In this document: in pieces, positions 6,496 to 13,339 of the stretch
How positions within the stretch are numbered: the stretch's first letter is position 1
Layout of the letters: each line of letters begins with the position of its first letter
Assembly (NCBI GenBank): GCA_900548505.1
Contig: URKI01000029.1
Coordinates: forward strand, 1 to 28,297
Reading direction: 5' to 3'
Length of the DNA: 28,297 bases
Origin: an uncultured Oscillibacter sp.
Lineage (GTDB): Bacteria > Bacillota > Clostridia > Oscillospirales > Oscillospiraceae
The notes under the pieces: generated by a model
Databases searched by the model: none
What the model saw: the letters and a program-made list of their open reading frames with translations, nothing else
What the model was told of the DNA's origin: nothing
Made by a program: the position numbers and the translations under genes

Positions 6496-8177
6496 CCTCT
6501 GGGCCCTCCGCCGCCTGCGCCGCCGGCAGGACCGCCGCTGACCATCACGGCGCCGCCGCCCATGGGCATCATCATGGCCATTTCACCGCCGGAGGAGGTG
6601 GGGATATAGGCCACGGTGTCGCCCTCCTGCAGCCCGGAGAGGATCTCGATGTAGCTGTCGTCACTGACGCCGGTCTCCACAGCCACGTACACATAGCCCT
6701 CGGGGGCCTCCTGGTCCAGGGCGTTGACGGCGCTGGGGGAGTCGGCGGTGATGAGCACCGTGTCGCCCCGGTTCACGGCGCCGGACGGGATGGCCAGCAC
6801 GTCCTCCGCCTGGTCCAGCACGATCTCGGCATCCACGTTCATGCCCGGCAGGAGGCCGTCCGTCTCGTCGATGCGGACGGTGACGGGGTAGGTGGTGATG
6901 CCGCCGGAGGTGGTGCCCGCCACGGATACCCGGGTCACCGTGCCGGTGTAGGTCTTGCCCTCCACGGCGTCGGCGGTGATCTCCACCGTCTGGCCCACGG
7001 CCACGGAGCCGATATCCAGCTCGTCGATGTTCATGGTCATCTCCAGGTAGCTCAGGTCGTAGATGGTGCACAGGGCACCGGAGGAGCCGCCCTCCACCTT
7101 GTCGCCGGCCTTGGCCGTCTTGGTGACCACCGTGCCGGAGATGGGCGCGGTGATCTGGTAGTCCTCCAGCTTATCCGCCGCGTTCTGGACGTTGCTCTGG
7201 GCATTTTCCAGGTTGATGCGGGCATTTTCGATCTGATTGTCCACGCTGTCGCCGGTAATGGTGCAGATCCGGTCCCCGGCGGAGATGGAGTCGCCGGCCA
7301 GGAAGTTCAGTCCGCTGATCTTGCCGGAGGCCTGGGCAGTGATGACGCTGCTCTCGCTGATCTGGATGGGGGACTCTCCGTAGCTGACGTAGCTGCCGAT
7401 GGAAGCGCTGGCAGTATAGCTGGACGTGACCAGGCCGGGGTTCACCGCCTTGACCCGGACGGTGGTAAGCATCATGCCGTTGTCGGAGACCATCTCTCCC
7501 TGGGACACCGCCGTCACCGTGCCCGTGAGAGTGCCGGCCAGGCCGTCGATGAAGATGGTGGCCGTCTGGCCCTCATAGAAATCACTGCTGTCGGCGTAGG
7601 CAAAGAGGAAATCGATGTAGAGGTTATTGTCGCCCACGATCTTCAAAATCTCTGTACCGGCGGAGACACTGTCGCCGTTGCGGACGTACACCTCGCTGAC
7701 CGTGCCGCCCAGATCCGCCTCCGGGTACTTGGCTGCCACAGCCTGGTCGTAGCTGGTCTGTGCCTGGGAGTAGCTGTTCTGGGCCTGGGTCTGGCTGCTG
7801 GAGGCGTCGGAAGCGTCCAGGGTGTAGAGAAGCTGTCCCTCCTCCACCAGGTCTCCCTCTTCAAACGTGTCCGAGAGCACCTCCGCGGACACCAGGGTAT
7901 TCACCGTGTAGGAGTTGGCCGGTTCCAGCGTGCCGCTGGAGCTGAGGGAGTTGGTGATGGAGCGGCGCTGGGCCTGCTCCTCCATGTAGGAGATCTCCGC
8001 GGCAGAGGCCTCCGGCGCGCGGTGGCGGCTCCAGCCAAAGCCGCCCGCCGCCACCGCGATGGCCAGCACCAGCGCGATCCACTTCTTTTTTCCCTTCAGT
8101 CCGCTCCACTTGCGCCGGGGCCCCTGGGGCGCAGGCTCCTCCGTACGAGCGGGCGATTCTAGCAGTTTTTCATCCAT
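6492..8177 (-). CDS. HlyD/YknX-family adaptor protein with duplicated lipoyl-hairpin module
   Basis: This is the first gene of the exporter operon. A basic N terminus precedes one membrane helix (about 33-48) and the rest is extracytoplasmic. Adaptors of this family sit on the outer face of the permease. The protein is 561 residues, clearly longer than YknX or MacA (about 370-390). The excess is explained by two barrel-sandwich/hairpin units: lipoyl-like halves at about 92-121 and 157-182 around a Gln/Ser-rich helical stretch, then again at 279-309 and 341-372 around a coiled coil (311-338). A beta-barrel and membrane-proximal domain follow, then a Met- and Gly-rich tail (533-561). The ATG at 8177 has AGAAAGGA about 10 bases upstream. 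Confidence 0.9.
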   Translation of the reverse strand: MDEKLLESPARTEEPAPQGPRRKWSGLKGKKKWIALVLAIAVAAGGFGWSRHRAPEASAAEISYMEEQAQRRSITNSLSSSGTLEPANSYTVNTLVSAEVLSDTFEEGDLVEEGQLLYTLDASDASSSQTQAQNSYSQAQTSYDQAVAAKYPEADLGGTVSEVYVRNGDSVSAGTEILKIVGDNNLYIDFLFAYADSSDFYEGQTATIFIDGLAGTLTGTVTAVSQGEMVSDNGMMLTTVRVKAVNPGLVTSSYTASASIGSYVSYGESPIQISESSVITAQASGKISGLNFLAGDSISAGDRICTITGDSVDNQIENARINLENAQSNVQNAADKLEDYQITAPISGTVVTKTAKAGDKVEGGSSGALCTIYDLSYLEMTMNIDELDIGSVAVGQTVEITADAVEGKTYTGTVTRVSVAGTTSGGITTYPVTVRIDETDGLLPGMNVDAEIVLDQAEDVLAIPSGAVNRGDTVLITADSPSAVNALDQEAPEGYVYVAVETGVSDDSYIEILSGLQEGDTVAYIPTSSGGEMAMMMPMGGGAVMVSGGPAGGAGGGGPRG

Positions 8178-8220
8178 TTCTTGCCGTTCCTTTCTATGGG
8201 TTCTCTGTGAAAATCCGGTC

Positions 8221-8253
8221 TCAGCTTAACCGGGAAAGCTAAAACAAAGCTGA
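8221..8253. promoter_or_regulatory. Repeat cluster upstream of exporter operon, possible operator
   Basis: The minus strand reads AGCTTT-N5-AGCTTT (complement of 8235-8240 and 8246-8251), an 11-base-period direct repeat of the kind bound by OmpR/PhoB-type regulators. The same segment is bracketed by an inverted repeat TCAGCTT (8221-8227) and AAGCTGA (8247-8253). It lies about 45-75 bases upstream of the adaptor start. No clear sigma-A -10 box was found, and no regulator gene is in the window, so the function is inference. Confidence 0.35.
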
Positions 8254-8312
8254 AAGGAACGGGCCCATTCCGGTTTTTTACTTGAATTTTTCCTTTTTTT
8301 GCCGCCGGGGAC

Positions 8313-8347
8313 AAAAAACGGACGGCGCATAGCGCCGTCCGTTTTTT
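8313..8347 (-). terminator. Terminator of the thiE-thiD-thiT-tenA operon
   Basis: A 10-bp stem (ACGGACGGCG with CGCCGTCCGT) is flanked by A-run and T-run 28 bases past the tenA stop. Between it and the adaptor gene start lies only the repeat cluster and unassigned leader sequence. Confidence 0.92.
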
Positions 8348-8374
8348 CTTTCATTCTGCGGAAGAAACAGGACC

Positions 8375-9037
8375 TCAGTCCCGCTGCTCCCAAGCCATGT
8401 CCCAGAAAGAGGCCTCGTACCGGGAGCAGGCAGTGAAGATCTCCTCCAGATACTTCAGCTGGGGCTCCGTATAGTCCGCCGTCAGCCGCTCCAGCATGTC
8501 CTTGAGGATCACGTTGTTGCCGGTGTAGCGGTCCGTGATGTAGCCCCGGACCCACCGTCCGTACAGGGGATGGTCGGGGGCGTCGGGCCGCTCTTCCACG
8601 ATCTTGCGGGCGATGACCTCATAGCTGTACGCGCAGGAGAAGATGGCCGTCAGCACCTCCGCCTCGCCGCCCTTGTAGGCCACGCTGAGCATGTAGGAGG
8701 TATAGGAGCGGTTGTCCTGGGCGATGGGCGTGCGGTCCAGCTCCTCCTGGGTGATGCCGAACATGCCCATATAGCCGTTGTGGACGTTCACCTCGCCGTC
8801 CAGGATGGCCTGGATGTACTTGGCGAAGAGCTTCATGACCTCCACGCTCTTGCTCTTGGCCACACCCACGGCAAACACCTTGGTGTAGTCCATCAGGTAC
8901 CAGTAGTCCTGAATGATGTAGCGCCGGAACTTTTCCACATCCAGCGTGCCGTCCCGGAGTCCCTGGACGAAGGGCTTTTCATGATAGCTGGCCCAGATAT
9001 CCTCCGTGGCTTTCAGCAGCCGTTCCACCGTGCTCAT
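8375..9037 (-). CDS. tenA: TenA-family aminopyrimidine aminohydrolase
   Basis: TenA hydrolyses aminomethyl-pyrimidine breakdown products of thiamine to HMP, feeding the pyrimidine back into thiamine synthesis; it can also cleave thiamine. The 220-residue protein is all-alpha. The nucleophile C135 sits in AIFSCAYSYEVIA, the position of the catalytic Cys in B. subtilis TenA, so this is the Cys-type class. A conserved C-terminal Glu is at 208 (SRYEASFWDMAW). The ATG at 9037 has AGGAGG 6 bases upstream and overlaps the thiT stop by 4 bases. It is the last gene of a TPP-riboswitch-controlled operon. Confidence 0.95.
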   Translation of the reverse strand: MSTVERLLKATEDIWASYHEKPFVQGLRDGTLDVEKFRRYIIQDYWYLMDYTKVFAVGVAKSKSVEVMKLFAKYIQAILDGEVNVHNGYMGMFGITQEELDRTPIAQDNRSYTSYMLSVAYKGGEAEVLTAIFSCAYSYEVIARKIVEERPDAPDHPLYGRWVRGYITDRYTGNNVILKDMLERLTADYTEPQLKYLEEIFTACSRYEASFWDMAWEQRD

Positions 9038-9645
9038 GCCATGCCTCCTTTTTTCACCATGGCCCGCCGCATGATGCCCAGCGGCAGAGCCGTTACGATC
9101 ACAATGCTCAAAATACCCTCGATGAGGCGAGAGGAGTTGAACGCCAGGCTGTAGCCCCAGGCGCCCCAGCCGTCCCAGGCGTTCTGGGAATAGAAGATCA
9201 CGCCGCTGAGCACATGGCCCACGCAGCGGATGGCCACGGCCACCGTCATGCCGCACACAGCCTTCCACCGCTTGTCCGCGCCGAACACGCCGGCGTAGCC
9301 CAGACAGGAAAAGACCACCAGCTGCTGGACGAAGATCTGGGCCCAGTGGACCGCCTCCCAGCCGGGGATGAGGAACATGGCCAGGATGCCGCACACCCAG
9401 CCCGTCAGCATGGCCAGGCGATAGTCATACACCAAGGCCAGCAGCATCAGCGGGATCCAGGACCCGCAGGTGATATTGGAGCCGGTGGGCAGGGGGATGC
9501 GGATGGTGGCCAGCACCAGCGTCAGGGCGCACACCACGCCGCCCAGGCACACGGCCCGGGTATCCAGCTTCACGCCGCGGCAAAGCCACACCGTCACCAG
9601 CAGATAGGCCACGGCAAATACCGCGGTGATGACGGAAGAGATCAT
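9034..9645 (-). CDS. thiT: ECF transporter S component, ThiT/YuaJ-like (thiamine uptake)
   Basis: This 203-residue membrane protein has about six hydrophobic helices. It carries ThiT-like features: the GSNITCGSWIPLMLLAL stretch at the position of the family's glycine-rich loop and helix, and the segment ending FSCLGYAGVFG, similar to the DYPLAFxxxGLAG region. ThiT binds thiamine at the membrane and is energised by a shared EcfA-EcfA'-EcfT module, which is not encoded in this window. Overlaps of 4 bases with both thiD (stop) and tenA (start) show tight coupling. The thiamine assignment rests on the operon as much as on the sequence; another thiamine-related ligand is possible. Confidence 0.78.
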   Translation of the reverse strand: MISSVITAVFAVAYLLVTVWLCRGVKLDTRAVCLGGVVCALTLVLATIRIPLPTGSNITCGSWIPLMLLALVYDYRLAMLTGWVCGILAMFLIPGWEAVHWAQIFVQQLVVFSCLGYAGVFGADKRWKAVCGMTVAVAIRCVGHVLSGVIFYSQNAWDGWGAWGYSLAFNSSRLIEGILSIVIVTALPLGIMRRAMVKKGGMA

Positions 9646-10439
9646 TCCACGAACGCTCCCTTCAGGTCAAACATGTGGTCCATGGGGCCGGAGCCGTGGC
9701 CCAGGTCCAGCTGGGCCGCCAGAGCGCCGGAGAGGTAGGCCTTGGCCCGCTCCACAGATTCAGCCAGGTCATAGCCCTTGGCCAGGTTGGAGGCGATGGC
9801 GCTGGAGAGGGTGCAGCCGGTGCCGTGGGTATTGGGGTTGTCGATGCGCCGGCCCATAAACCAACGGGCCTGGCCGTCTTTCCACAAAAGGTCGTTGGCG
9901 TCGTTGAGCTGGTGGCCGCCCTTGCACAGCACGGCGCAGCCGTACTTCTCGCTGATGATCCGGGCAGCGGTGGTCATGTCCTCCGCCGTGCGGATCTCCA
10001 TACCGGCCAGGATCTCCGCCTCCGGGATGTTGGGGGTGAGGACCTCCGCCAGGGGCAGGAGGCACTCCTTCATGGCGTCCACCGCGTCCTCCCGCAAAAG
10101 CCGGGCGCCGGAGGTGGCCACCATGACCGGGTCCACCACGATGTGCTTTGCGCCGTAGTGCCGGAGCTTTTCGGCGATGACCCGGATGAGCTCCGCCGAG
10201 GAGACCATGCCGATCTTCACCGCGTCGGGGAAAATATCCGTGAACACGGCGTCCAGCTCCGCCGCCAAAAAGGCGGGCGTGGCCTCCTGAATGTCTGTGA
10301 CGCCGGTGGTGTTCTGGGCGGTGAGAGCCGTGACCGCGCTCATGGCGAATACGCCGTTGGCCGTCATGGTCTTGATGTCCGCCTGGATCCCGGCGCCTCC
10401 GCTGGAGTCGCTTCCAGCGATCGTCAATGCTGTTTTCAT
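9642..10439 (-). CDS. thiD: Hydroxymethylpyrimidine/phosphomethylpyrimidine kinase
   Basis: ThiD phosphorylates HMP to HMP-P and then to HMP-PP, the pyrimidine substrate of ThiE. The 265-residue ribokinase-fold protein begins MKTALTIAGSDSSGGAGIQAD, the typical ThiD N terminus. It continues with VVDPVMVATSG and ends with the anion-hole and catalytic Asp motif in HGTGCTLSSAIASNLAKG. The ATG at 10439 has GAAAGGAAG upstream; an upstream in-frame ATG at 10502 lacks the family sequence. The gene follows thiE after a 161-base gap and its stop overlaps the thiT start. Confidence 0.96.
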   Translation of the reverse strand: MKTALTIAGSDSSGGAGIQADIKTMTANGVFAMSAVTALTAQNTTGVTDIQEATPAFLAAELDAVFTDIFPDAVKIGMVSSAELIRVIAEKLRHYGAKHIVVDPVMVATSGARLLREDAVDAMKECLLPLAEVLTPNIPEAEILAGMEIRTAEDMTTAARIISEKYGCAVLCKGGHQLNDANDLLWKDGQARWFMGRRIDNPNTHGTGCTLSSAIASNLAKGYDLAESVERAKAYLSGALAAQLDLGHGSGPMDHMFDLKGAFVE

Positions 10440-10533
10440 GTGGATGCTTCCTTTCTGCATTGAAGTTTTATTCCGCGATGCAAGGTGGTGCCCCCAATGC
10501 ACCGCGCGTCGGAAATCTCCCTTGCCGCTTACC

Positions 10534-10579
10534 GGAGGGGAAATTTCCTCCTTCTTCGGCGAAAGCGAGGCTTTCGCCG
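10534..10579. repeat. Hairpins in the thiE-thiD gap
   Basis: A perfect 10-bp stem with a 3-base loop (CGGCGAAAGC GAG GCTTTCGCCG, 10557-10579) lies next to a shorter palindromic element around GGAAATTTCC (10534-10551). Neither is followed by a T-run on either strand, so these are not ordinary terminators. They may stabilise or mark processing of the operon RNA. No further gene or promoter is visible between 10440 and 10600. Confidence 0.6.
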
Positions 10580-10600
10580 AGTTGGGACAAAATTGATATC

Positions 10601-11242
10601 TTACCGGGCGATCTGCTCGGCAAGGCCATGGAGTTCCCGGGCCGCGGCGGCCACGTCTTTTTGGGCGAACAGGGCGGATACCACCGCCACGCCGGCAAGG
10701 CCGCAGCCCGAAAGCTCCAGGATATTGTCACGGCCGATGCCGCCGATGGCCACCACCGGGATATCCACCGCCGCCGTCACGGCCCGGATCACGTCGTGCC
10801 CAACAGGCTTTGCGTCGGTCTTGGTGCCGGTGACAAAGGCCGCGCCCACGCCCAGGTAGTCCGCGCCGGCGGCCTGGGCCGCCCGGGCCTCCGCCACGGA
10901 GTGGGTGGAGACGCCGATGATCTTGTCCGGCCCCAGCAGCGCCCGGGCCCGGCCCGCCTCCAGATCTTCCTGGCCCACATGGACGCCGTCGGCGCCCACG
11001 GCGGCGGCGATGTCCACATTGTCGTTGATGATGCTCACCACGCCCCGGCGGCGGCAAAGGGCCACGAAGCGCTCCGCCAGGTGCAGAAATTCCTCCCGGG
11101 ATGCATGCTTTTCCCGCAGCTGCACCACGCCGGCGCCGCCGTCGATGGCCGCTTCAATCTGGGCGAAAAAGGCGTCCTCGTCCGCCGCCCAGGCCCGGTC
11201 CGTCACGGCGTAAAGCCGCATCTGCTGGTGTGTAAGCTTCAT
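10601..11242 (-). CDS. thiE: Thiamine-phosphate synthase
   Basis: ThiE joins HMP-PP and thiazole phosphate to give thiamine phosphate, the step where the two salvage branches meet. The 213-residue TIM-barrel protein shows the family motifs in order: LYAVTDR at the N terminus, VVQLREK for pyrophosphate binding, INDNVDIAAAVGADGVHVGQEDL, IIGVSTHS, YLGVGAAFVTGTKTDA and VVAIGGI. The ATG at 11242 has GAGGAGCG just upstream. It is the first gene of the leftward operon, directly behind a TPP riboswitch and terminator. Confidence 0.97.
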   Translation of the reverse strand: MKLTHQQMRLYAVTDRAWAADEDAFFAQIEAAIDGGAGVVQLREKHASREEFLHLAERFVALCRRRGVVSIINDNVDIAAAVGADGVHVGQEDLEAGRARALLGPDKIIGVSTHSVAEARAAQAAGADYLGVGAAFVTGTKTDAKPVGHDVIRAVTAAVDIPVVAIGGIGRDNILELSGCGLAGVAVVSALFAQKDVAAAARELHGLAEQIAR

Positions 11243-11261
11243 AGTTCGCTCCTCCAAAAAA

Positions 11262-11301
11262 CAAAAAATCCGCAGACACCCGATGTTGGGCAGCCTGCGG
11301 C
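11262..11301 (-). terminator. TPP-riboswitch expression-platform terminator (thiE side)
   Basis: On the minus strand CCGCAGGC pairs with the later GTCTGCGG, followed by ATTTTTTGTTTTTT. It sits between the TPP aptamer and thiE, as expected for termination when TPP is bound. Confidence 0.85.
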
Positions 11302-11312
11302 GCAAAGCACAC

Positions 11313-11397
11313 TATTTCCCTCCGTTGGCATGATCCAAATCAGGTTTAGGGTCGAGACCTTGCGGCCTCCTCTCAGCCCGCGCCAGCGGACTCCCCG
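11313..11397 (-). promoter_or_regulatory. TPP riboswitch controlling thiE-thiD-thiT-tenA
   Basis: The minus strand carries the THI-box landmarks in order: GGGGAGTCC, GGCTGAGAGG, GACCCTAAACCTGATTTGGA, TCATGCCAACGGAGGGA. These are the P2/J2-3 pyrimidine-sensing and P4/P5 pyrophosphate-sensing parts of the aptamer. Confidence 0.97.
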
Positions 11398-11413
11398 TTT
11401 TTTCAACGAAAAT

Positions 11414-11442
11414 ATCATACGCTCCTTTCCCGGCCTTTGCAA
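11414..11442 (-). promoter_or_regulatory. Promoter of the thiE operon
   Basis: TTGCAA (11437-11442), 17 bases, TATGAT (complement of 11414-11419) on the minus strand, immediately upstream of the TPP aptamer. Confidence 0.75.
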
Positions 11443-11448
11443 GCCCTC

Positions 11449-11477
11449 TTGACAATCTTTGGCGAAAATGCAATAAT
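11449..11477 (+). promoter_or_regulatory. Promoter of thiW-thiM
   Basis: TTGACA (11449-11454), 17 bases, AATAAT (11472-11477), just upstream of the rightward TPP aptamer and almost abutting the divergent thiE promoter. Confidence 0.75.
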
Positions 11478-11491
11478 ATTCGGCGGAAAAC

Positions 11492-11572
11492 AGGGGAGCC
11501 CTCGGGCTGAGAGGGAGCGAACGCTCCGACCCTTTGACCTGATGTGGGTAATGCCACCGTAGGGACATCGCG
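11492..11572 (+). promoter_or_regulatory. TPP riboswitch controlling thiW-thiM
   Basis: Landmarks in order: GGGGAGCC, GGGCTGAGAGGGAGC, GCTCCGACCCTTTGACCTGATG, GGGTAATGCCACCGTAGGGA. This is a complete THI element, divergent from the one for thiE. Confidence 0.97.
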
Positions 11573-11578
11573 ATGCAG

Positions 11579-11613
11579 CAACGGCGAGGCCCTCCGCGGC
11601 CTTGCCGTTTTCC
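11579..11613 (+). terminator. Terminator following the thiW-side TPP riboswitch
   Basis: AACGGCGAGGCC and GGCCTTGCCGTT form a stem of about 11 bp around CTCCGC, ending in TTTTCC directly after the TPP aptamer. It is the likely off-switch of this riboswitch, 270 bases before thiW. Confidence 0.8.
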
Positions 11614-11699
11614 ACTTCTTTGAAGAAAGGATGTGTAAGGGAGAATACCTGCGGCGCCCCGGTTTTCCGGGAGCGGACAGAGGGGGAGCGCCCTGTGTC

Positions 11700-11836
11700 C
11701 GGGCCAAAAACACAGCGATGGGAAGCCGTGTTCCGGCGTGAGAGGAGGCCAGTAAGCCTCGACCGAAGTTTCCACCCACAGGCGTAGTGTACGCCTGTGC
11801 CTTGCCATGCAAGGGGAAAACGCTGTGTACATCCCG
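11700..11836 (+). ncRNA. Unassigned structured leader RNA upstream of thiW
   Basis: ACACAGCG (11710-11717) is perfectly complementary to CGCTGTGT (11821-11828), with CGGG/CCCG (11700-11703, 11833-11836) outside it. Enclosed are hairpins GCCG/CGGC (11725-11737), GAGGC/GCCTC (11745-11760), a 10-bp stem CACAGGCGTA/TACGCCTGTG with 3-base loop (11777-11799) and CCTTGC/GCAAGG (11800-11814), the last two inside TTTCC/GGAAA (11769-11773, 11815-11819). AACAC (11709-11713) can alternatively pair with GTGTT (11728-11732). It matches no riboswitch class I recognise. The region 11614-11699 before it also contains hairpins but no gene. Confidence 0.55.
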
Positions 11837-11879
11837 TTTTCTCCCTGCCGATTCTGACATATCAAAGGAGATCGATCTT

Positions 11880-12398
11880 ATGAACCGCAGTTATGTGAAG
11901 AAGCTGGCCCTGGCCGGCATGCTGTGCGCCGTGGCCGTGGCCGGCAGCACCTTTTCTTTCCCCGTCTTTTCCAGCAAGTGCGCCCCCGTGCAGCACATGG
12001 TGAACGTGCTGTGCGCCGTGTTCCTGGGCCCGGGCTACGGCCTTGGCGTTGCCTTTGTGGCAAGCCTGCTGCGCAACCTCCTGGGCCTTGGCAGCCTCCT
12101 GGCCTTCCCCGGCAGCATGTGCGGCGCCCTGCTGTGCGGCCTTATGTACAAAAAGACCGCGAACCTGCCCGCTACCCTCTGCGCAGAAGTGTTCGGCACC
12201 GGCATCATCGGCGGCCTGCTGTCCTATCCCATCGCCATCGCTTTCATGGGCGTGGTGGCCGGCACCATCGGCTACACCGCCTATGTGGTGCCGTTCCTGG
12301 TGTCCACCGTGGGCGGCAGCCTCATCGCCGGCGCCCTGGTGCTGGCCCTGAAATCCAGCGGCGCCCTCAAGTCCATGCAGTCCGCCCTGGAGCACTGA
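11880..12398 (+). CDS. thiW: ECF transporter S component ThiW
   Basis: ThiW is the membrane substrate-binding subunit of an ECF transporter believed to import the thiazole moiety (HET) of thiamine. The 172-residue protein has about five or six helices and the family hallmarks: an N-terminal KKLALAGMLCAVAVAGS helix, FPVFSSKCAPVQHMVNVLCAVFLGP, and the RNLLGLGSLLAFPGSMCGALLCG segment. The start at 11880 has AAAGGAG 9 bases upstream; an in-frame ATG at 11787 would add 31 residues lying within structured leader RNA and was rejected. It is followed by thiM after 36 bases, consistent with uptake and phosphorylation of HET. No EcfA or EcfT gene is in the window. Confidence 0.9.
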   Translation: MNRSYVKKLALAGMLCAVAVAGSTFSFPVFSSKCAPVQHMVNVLCAVFLGPGYGLGVAFVASLLRNLLGLGSLLAFPGSMCGALLCGLMYKKTANLPATLCAEVFGTGIIGGLLSYPIAIAFMGVVAGTIGYTAYVVPFLVSTVGGSLIAGALVLALKSSGALKSMQSALEH

Positions 12399-12434
12399 GA
12401 AGCGTTTTCTGACCGTCTGAAAGAAGGAGCCCCC

Positions 12435-13244
12435 ATGTCCATTCTCTCCCCCCTGGACGCTCTGCGCCGCCGTCGTCCCCTGGTGCACTGCGTATCCAAC
12501 ATCGTCACCGCCAACGACTGCGCCAACGTGCTGCTCGCTGCCGGCGCCAGCCCCATCATGGCCCAGGCCATGGAGGAGATGGCTGAGATCACCGCCGGGT
12601 GCGACGCCACCGTTCTCAACACCGGCACGCCGGAGGGCCCCCACCGCTGGGACCTTTGCCGCCTGTGCGGCCAGCTGGCCGCGGCGGACCGCCAGCCGGT
12701 GGTGCTGGACCCGGTGGGCGTGGGCGCCTCCGCCTTTCGCCTTGCGGGAGTGGAGTCGCTGCTGGAGGCGTTCACCCCCACACTGGTGCGGGTGAACCTG
12801 GGGGAGGCCCAGGCTCTGCTGCACCGAAAGAGCCGGGAGCGGGGCGTGGACAGCGCCGACGCGGAGGAAAAAGAGCATCTTTCCTGCGCCGCAGCCCTGG
12901 CCCGAAAGCTCCATACCACCGTGCTGCTCACCGGGGCGGCCGACATCGTCACCGACGGTGTCCGTGCCTGGCGCATCCGGGGCGGCAGCGATGTGATGTC
13001 CCGCATCACCGGCGCCGGGTGTATGCTCTCGGCCCTGTGCGGCGCTTTCTGCGCCGCGGAAGGCGACGCGGCAAAGGCGGCCGTGGCTGCCGCCGCTTTC
13101 TGGAAAGCCTGCTCTCACCGGGCGGAAGCGTCCGCCGCAGCGCTGGGCCCCGGCCATTTCCACATGGCGCTGCTGGACGCCGCCGGTACCCTCACCGCCG
13201 AAGAAGCGGAGAAGCTGTCCGCGGTAGAGCCGATGGAACTTTAA
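12435..13244 (+). CDS. thiM: Hydroxyethylthiazole kinase
   Basis: ThiM phosphorylates hydroxyethylthiazole (HET), giving the thiazole substrate for ThiE. The 269-residue length is normal. Motifs: PLVHCVSNIVTANDCANVLLA at the N terminus, the substrate-site stretch ASPIMAQAMEEM, VVLDPVGVGASAFR, VRVNLGEAQALL, TGAADIVTDG and the catalytic GAGCMLSALCGAF. The ATG at 12435 has AGAAGGAG upstream. It shares the rightward TPP-riboswitch transcript with thiW; a terminator follows. Confidence 0.97.
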   Translation: MSILSPLDALRRRRPLVHCVSNIVTANDCANVLLAAGASPIMAQAMEEMAEITAGCDATVLNTGTPEGPHRWDLCRLCGQLAAADRQPVVLDPVGVGASAFRLAGVESLLEAFTPTLVRVNLGEAQALLHRKSRERGVDSADAEEKEHLSCAAALARKLHTTVLLTGAADIVTDGVRAWRIRGGSDVMSRITGAGCMLSALCGAFCAAEGDAAKAAVAAAAFWKACSHRAEASAAALGPGHFHMALLDAAGTLTAEEAEKLSAVEPMEL

Positions 13245-13258
13245 AATTCATTTGCAGG

Positions 13259-13290
13259 ACGAGGACTGCCAAAAGGCAGTCCTCGTTTTT
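13259..13290 (+). terminator. Terminator after thiM
   Basis: A 12-bp perfect stem ACGAGGACTGCC/GGCAGTCCTCGT with AAAA loop, then TTTTT. Confidence 0.95.
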
Positions 13291-13320
13291 GTCATATCCG
13301 CCCCCGGCGGGGCATAAGGT
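13291..13320 (+). promoter_or_regulatory. Sigma-E-like promoter of spoIIP
   Basis: GTCATATC (13291-13298), 14 bases, CATAAGGT (13313-13320) resembles the mother-cell sigma-E pattern (ATA-containing -35, CATA-type -10). It begins right after the thiM terminator and would give a leader of only about a dozen bases. B. subtilis spoIIP is a sigma-E gene, which fits. Confidence 0.5.
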
Positions 13321-13339
13321 TGTCCCGGGAGGTGAGGCC

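Noticed and set aside
6486..8162. Plus-strand 558-codon frame opposite the adaptor gene
   Set aside because: Shadow of the HlyD-type gene in GC-rich sequence; no start signal or domain.
11631..11741. Possible 36-codon upstream frame in the thiW leader
   Set aside because: The GAAAGG directly abuts the ATG with no spacing, and the frame is interrupted by strong RNA hairpins; structured RNA explains the region better.
11700..11836. Cobalamin riboswitch in the thiW leader
   Set aside because: GGGAAGCC and GGAGGCC are suggestive, but the conserved B12-box and the GCCCGCAACTGT-type core are absent.
11239..11865. Minus-strand 208-codon frame across both TPP riboswitches
   Set aside because: It runs through two riboswitches and two promoters; the encoded sequence has no motif and no ribosome site.
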